Positions 44,105 to 64,000 of a stretch of 64,000 bases of DNA are shown piece after piece. The stretch is taken from NCBI GenBank assembly GCA_021292165.1, contig CM037877.1:304362063-304426062 (forward strand), written 5' to 3'. Each line of letters opens with the position of its first letter. The stretch's first letter is position 1. A program made the translations under genes and the position numbers. Source of the DNA: Shinisaurus crocodilurus. Lineage: Eukaryota; Chordata; Lepidosauria; Squamata; Shinisauridae. A model generated the notes under the pieces. That model ran no database searches. It was not told where the DNA came from and worked only from the letters and a program-made list of their open reading frames with translations.

Positions 44105-44505
44105 CCCCTAAGAAGTTGCAAGTAGGTAAGGTAGCCTTGCATTTCTTTCCAGAATGGTGTGCCAGAGTCACCTCTCTCATTGTTTTTATAAACTTAAGAA
44201 ATCTGTACCATACTGTGGAGAAATGTTGTGTATATAACCATTTGTTTTGTAATGTTCAAATACTTTGTGTGACCTCTGTGAGAGTAAAATGTAACCGAGT
44301 AGGGCAGAGGCCTAGCTTTGTTCTTGTGTGTGTTGCCTTAAACAGTTGTGGTTGCCTTGGTTCCAATGGGTTATGAAGGGAGGCTTCGGGCTGTTTAAAA
44401 TGCTGCAGGGACCTGCGTATATATGTACATTCACGTTGTGAAGAAGTTGCAAGTAGGTGTAGTAGCCTTGCATTTCTTTCCAGAATAGTGTGCCAGTCAC
44501 CACAC
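44105..44505. repeat. Pair of about 60-base direct repeats 332 bp apart
   Basis: AAGAAGTTGCAAGTAGGT … GCCTTGCATTTCTTTCCAGA occurs at about 44111-44172 and 44443-44503 with a few differences. The intervening DNA shows no known element. Confidence 0.75.
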
Positions 44506-45796
44506 TCGGGTTTCTTAAAATCAAGACATTTGTACCCTGCCTTTCAAAGTGGCTTACACCAACTACAGAAAAACCTACTGTGCCAAGGACAAGTTGCAAT
44601 GTGTCACATACACATGTGGGGTGGCAATATTTATCTGTAGTACTGACAAGATACATATCGTACATATGTTTGCCAGGTAAAAGGGGCAACACTGAGTGAC
44701 CATTCTGTAAACTGCATGCACTGCGACAGAAAACTAGCACGTGTATAAAGAGGTTAGAGTTCTGTAATTTGATCATTCAATGCCACGAGGCAATGAAGAC
44801 TCTCTGGGCAATCCAAACCCTGTATTATGCAAAGGGTTTTTTTAATAGAAGCAGCAGTAATACAAAAACAAGAGCCTATAACGTTGCATGCATCGGACTT
44901 CTGATCCATTCAACTCTGTGCTGTATTCTCCCAGCTGGGTGCATTCCTCCAGGGACTTGGGAAGAAGTCTTTCCCAGCCATGCTACCTGCAAGTCCTCTT
45001 TAACTGGAGAAGCTGCAGACTGGAGCTACAGACCTCTATATGCAATACATGCTAGTGCCCCTCCCATGCAGCAGGCTGCATAGGCCACTGGGAGTTAAGC
45101 ACCTTTTAAATGTCATGTATTCCACACAGAAGACAGAAAGAAGGGCCTCTGGGCAGCTCTTACTCCGGTAGGAGGGTAAAGTGCTGTGCTAACGTGTCAC
45201 ATTCACGACTTTGGCTATTCCACTTCTCAACCCACTTGTTGCCCTCTTATATCTTCAGTTAAAACCTCACCAACCTAACATTTTGAGCCTTCTTTAAAAG
45301 TCTCCAGCATGGATGGCAAACTAATAAGCCGCAGGTCTGACCAGACTTCACAGCAATTTCATCCACAATGGCCTCACCGATCATCGAACAAGCTACAGTC
45401 TAATTTTAAAAAAAAAAATGTTGGGCAGAATTTCATTTATACAGAAAATAGTTTCCAATGGCTGTATGCTGCACTTACAGAACCTTTCTTCTTCTACATT
45501 TTGAACTTACTGTGGTGGATCTGTCTGGCAGACACCATGCTTGTTTCATAGAAATTGTGCTCCATTACTTCAGCGTTCTGGAAAGGCAAAAGAACCAGTC
45601 TGCCTGCTGGGGGCGGCGGCAGGGGAGGACTCTGGCAGAAAGCATGTATCACACTCAGGATTCTGCCTGCCTTGCAGCCCTCAATGCCTTTCGGTCCATG
45701 TGCTGCTGCTGCTAGGTACCGACAACTTTAGTACACAGCCTGATCATCAATGAGAGGGTTGGGTGGCACAACTTTTCTAGACCCAGGAACAAAGCG
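44506..45796. other. Intergenic, no gene recognised
   Basis: Short open frames only. There is no homology to VLIG, BCKDK or a known repeat beyond a short poly-A near 45409. Confidence 0.5.
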
Positions 45797-45927
45797 TAGG
45801 CAGCCTGGTGCCCTCTGGATGTTTTGGGCTACAATTCCCATAATCCCTGACCATTAGCCATGCTAGCTCGACCTTATGGGAGTTGTAGTCGCAAACATCT
45901 GGAGGGCACAAGGATACCTACCCCTGC
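45797..45927. mobile_element. Palindromic hAT-like MITE
   Basis: CAGCCTGGTGCCCTCTGGAT … TAGTCGCAAACATCTGGAGG with GGCTACAATTCCCATAATCC / TATGGGAGTTGTAGTC arms. Confidence 0.7.
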
Positions 45928-46530
45928 ATAGTAGTTTGCCATCCGTGCTCTTGATTATCAAAAGGTGTGGGATGCGGGGGGAAGACGGCCGCTGTCTTTT
46001 TCCTCTGGCTGTATGCTTCTCTGAGGCATCTGCCCAACCACCCTTGGAAACAGGATGCTGGACTAGATGGACATTCAGTCCCATCTTATTTTCAAGGTGT
46101 GCAGGTCAGGCAGTGGCTCCCAGGGTGGCTGATCAGGTGATGGGTTGATCAGCCTCTGACAAAAAGTATATTATACACTAAAAACATTCATCACATTAAG
46201 AAATTGGAGTGGAAATAAAGGATATAGTTTTCTTCAGCACCTTTTGTAGTTCGCTTCCTTGTTTTTTTGTGGTGGATTGCCCAGACCACACTATATTATC
46301 AATATGAATGGGGCTACTGGTCCTGACCACCCCACCCCCGCAAACACGCAAACACATTGGCCACTAGCAAATACACTGCCCCCCCCCCCCGGATTTAGCC
46401 AGGTACAGATACATACAGCTCTTCCTTGGCCAAATTCTGAAAAATACACAGCTATTTTGCTGATCTGTTACCATCACCCATACCACACTCCCATGTAAAA
46501 AAGGTAGACAGCATTTGATCGATTCTGGAA
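45928..46530. other. Intergenic, between VLIG cluster and BCKDK 3' end
   Basis: A SINE-tail fragment GGATGCTGGACTAGATGGAC lies at about 46051. A poly-C run lies near 46379-46390. No gene is seen. Confidence 0.5.
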
Positions 46531-47435
46531 TCTGCATCTTGTTTTTTATTTGACTATCACAGCAAAAAAAAAAAAAAAAGTATCCCACCCCCCTAATGCT
46601 GAGTGTGGAGGGGGAAGGGCACAGAGAAACCCCTTATCCTGCTCCTTGAAATATATATATATTTTTAAAAAATCAGTGAATGGCAACAAAGATCAAATGG
46701 AGAGAGGGAAGGTGGAAATAAAATACGTTGTTGCGTACGGAAAGAAAGAGGGAGAATGTTCTGGAATCCACACCACTGGTGACAAAGATGCCAACTTGGC
46801 GTTGTGACAGTCTTTTCCCTCTCAAGGCGAGGGTATTTTGGTGCTGTGCGCAACATAACATATCTCTGCTTGTTGAAGGCTGACATGTAGATTTGGTTCC
46901 CCAAACAGGGTGCGAGGAAAGAAGTCAAATGGGACCAGTACATGCGACCGTAAAAGCTTTCCCTTCACCCAACAGTCTTCGTATCCATTAGAAACAACAC
47001 AAAACATGGGCGGAGAAAGAGTCTGCATGGAGTTGGCAGTGGACAGAAGGGCAGCAAGAAAAGGACTTTGCTTCGCCCAAGGGCCATTTGTGGCTTTAAA
47101 TGTTCCCATTAAAAGGGGGAGGGAAGAGAAGATTTGTCCACAGGCTCGCTTGGTAATCTGGATTCAAGAGATCAGTTGATAACCACAGAGCATACCCAAA
47201 GAAAAGACTGGAATAGCTAGCACGAGGTGATGTCCCATCACTAATTGCGCAGGAAAGAGAAAATAACCCATCGCCTTTCCCAGTGCATCCAGGTGTCCAA
47301 GGGAAGAAGAGAGCTTCACTAGGATATCATAGCGCATTCTTAGGAATCCATAAGAGAACAAGTAAATCCATGCGGAATGGGGTTGGGTGGACGTATTAAA
47401 AGCTTTCTCCAGCAGCCAAGAAGGGGTCAGCCCAC
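46531..47435 (-). other. BCKDK: BCKDK 3' untranslated region
   Basis: About 0.9 kb between the BCKDK stop and the polyadenylation signal, without strong repeats apart from an A-run (46563-46579) near its end. The exact cleavage point is inferred. Confidence 0.6.
46545..46550 (-). terminator. BCKDK: BCKDK polyadenylation signal
   Basis: TTTATT on the plus strand is AATAAA on the minus strand. It is the first canonical hexamer found downstream of the stop codon. Cleavage would fall about 10-25 bases further down. Confidence 0.55.
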
Positions 47436-63148
<15,713 letters not shown>

Positions 63149-63166
63149 TCTCTCTTCCACAGACAC

Positions 63167-63234
63167 CTGGAGACAAGACAGAAGGACAGTGCTAGAATAG
63201 CAGTGCTGTGTGTTGCATTCTTTCTCCCTCCCTC

Positions 63235-63271
<37 letters not shown>

Positions 63272-63272
63272 A

Positions 63273-63321
<49 letters not shown>

Positions 63322-64000
63322 ATGAATGCAGTTCCATCCCACTTGTGAAGCTCTTTTAGGAATCTGGCTGGCCAAAGTCAGAAGACAGAATTGCAGGTTA
63401 GATGGTACATTGAATTAAGCCAGCATGGCAGTTCTCCACTGCACCTCAACTTGCTATTATCTGTTGAAATATTTCGCCTGGCCACAGGGGCAGTCCTAAC
63501 ATGAAATCGGATAAAGAGGTGGTCGCAGATGGCAAGTTTAAGATGTCATTAAGTGTGGCAGAGGGGAAGATGAAGAGCTATAAATGATCCGGCTTTTATA
63601 AATGAATAACCATAATAAATCTAAACCTTGGGACACTATCCACCGGGAAGTTACCCTGAGGGCACCCCACTGAAGCGAACAGGAGCTGCATAAGAGCATG
63701 GCAGTTTGCCCCACACTCTTGCGAAACAGTGGTTCCCTCGAAACAGGGGTGCAGCTTTCCAACTAAGGGCATTAAGTTATGACTAGTTTCCAGGGCAAAG
63801 CAGCTAGGTAAGAACTAGGTGGCACACATGAACACAGCAAAGTTGCCCTCCCTACAGCCAAGTTGAGGCTGAGAACAGATTCAGCTGAGATGCCTGGATT
63901 CATAGCTTCAATATCAATATTAGTTTCTTCTCCCAGGGATAAGGAAACTCCATCCGCCCCCCCCCCCAACATCAGCAATTCCAAATACTTACTTCTAAGA
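63167..64000 (-). other. BCKDK intron upstream of the first coding exon
   Basis: Contains the microsatellite at 63235-63318 and a poly-C run at 63957-63967. No CpG-island-like promoter or non-coding exon is visible, so the transcription start probably lies outside the window. Confidence 0.5.
63235..63318. repeat. (TG)n(TA)n compound microsatellite
   Basis: About 12 TG units, a TGTA transition zone and about 18 TA units. Confidence 0.9.

Overview
This window is vertebrate nuclear DNA and almost certainly comes from a squamate reptile (lizard type). Its genes have GT-AG introns. Its repeats are the mix expected in squamates: tRNA-derived SINEs of the Sauria and Squam kinds, 5S rRNA-derived SINEs with a CR1 tail, CR1, L2 and L1 LINE fragments, a Penelope-like GIY-YIG fragment, and many short palindromic hAT elements. 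The species cannot be named from sequence alone.

All three protein-coding loci lie on the minus strand. (1) Positions 4980-21429 (5' non-coding part to about 23.06 kb) hold an intact very large interferon-inducible GTPase (VLIG/GVIN1-URGCP family). I assembled six coding exons whose splice phases fit exactly, giving about 1864 residues: CARD, linker, second CARD, two repeated acidic linkers, then a 4.7-kb terminal exon with the GTPase domain and a long helical C-terminus. (2) Positions 26272-36234 (5' part to about 43.44 kb) hold a tandem paralogue with a CARD exon, one linker exon and the large exon. Its large exon carries a 2-base insertion and two nonsense codons, so it is a pseudogene or encodes a shortened protein of about 1006 residues. 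(3) Positions 47436-63148 hold BCKDK, the mitochondrial branched-chain alpha-ketoacid dehydrogenase kinase. It is complete over 11 coding exons (414 residues); any upstream non-coding exon is not seen.

Layout: 0-2.2 kb is repeats plus a possible scrap of a third VLIG copy; 2.2-4.7 kb is a hAT element with a Tc1/mariner-like element inside it; 4.7-23.1 kb is VLIG copy A; 23.1-26.1 kb is LINE and hAT debris; 26.1-43.5 kb is VLIG copy B, swollen by insertions (L2, Penelope-like, 5S and tRNA SINEs, a satellite-like array); 43.5-46.5 kb is gene-free; 46.5-64 kb is BCKDK, whose introns carry several hAT elements and SINEs.

The two VLIG copies share their 5' flanks, including a block of spaced GAAA-type sites resembling an interferon-stimulated response element. 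The most interesting system is the CARD-CARD-VLIG protein. It joins inflammasome-type death-fold adaptors to an interferon-type giant GTPase, next to a decaying sister copy. BCKDK is an unrelated metabolic neighbour.
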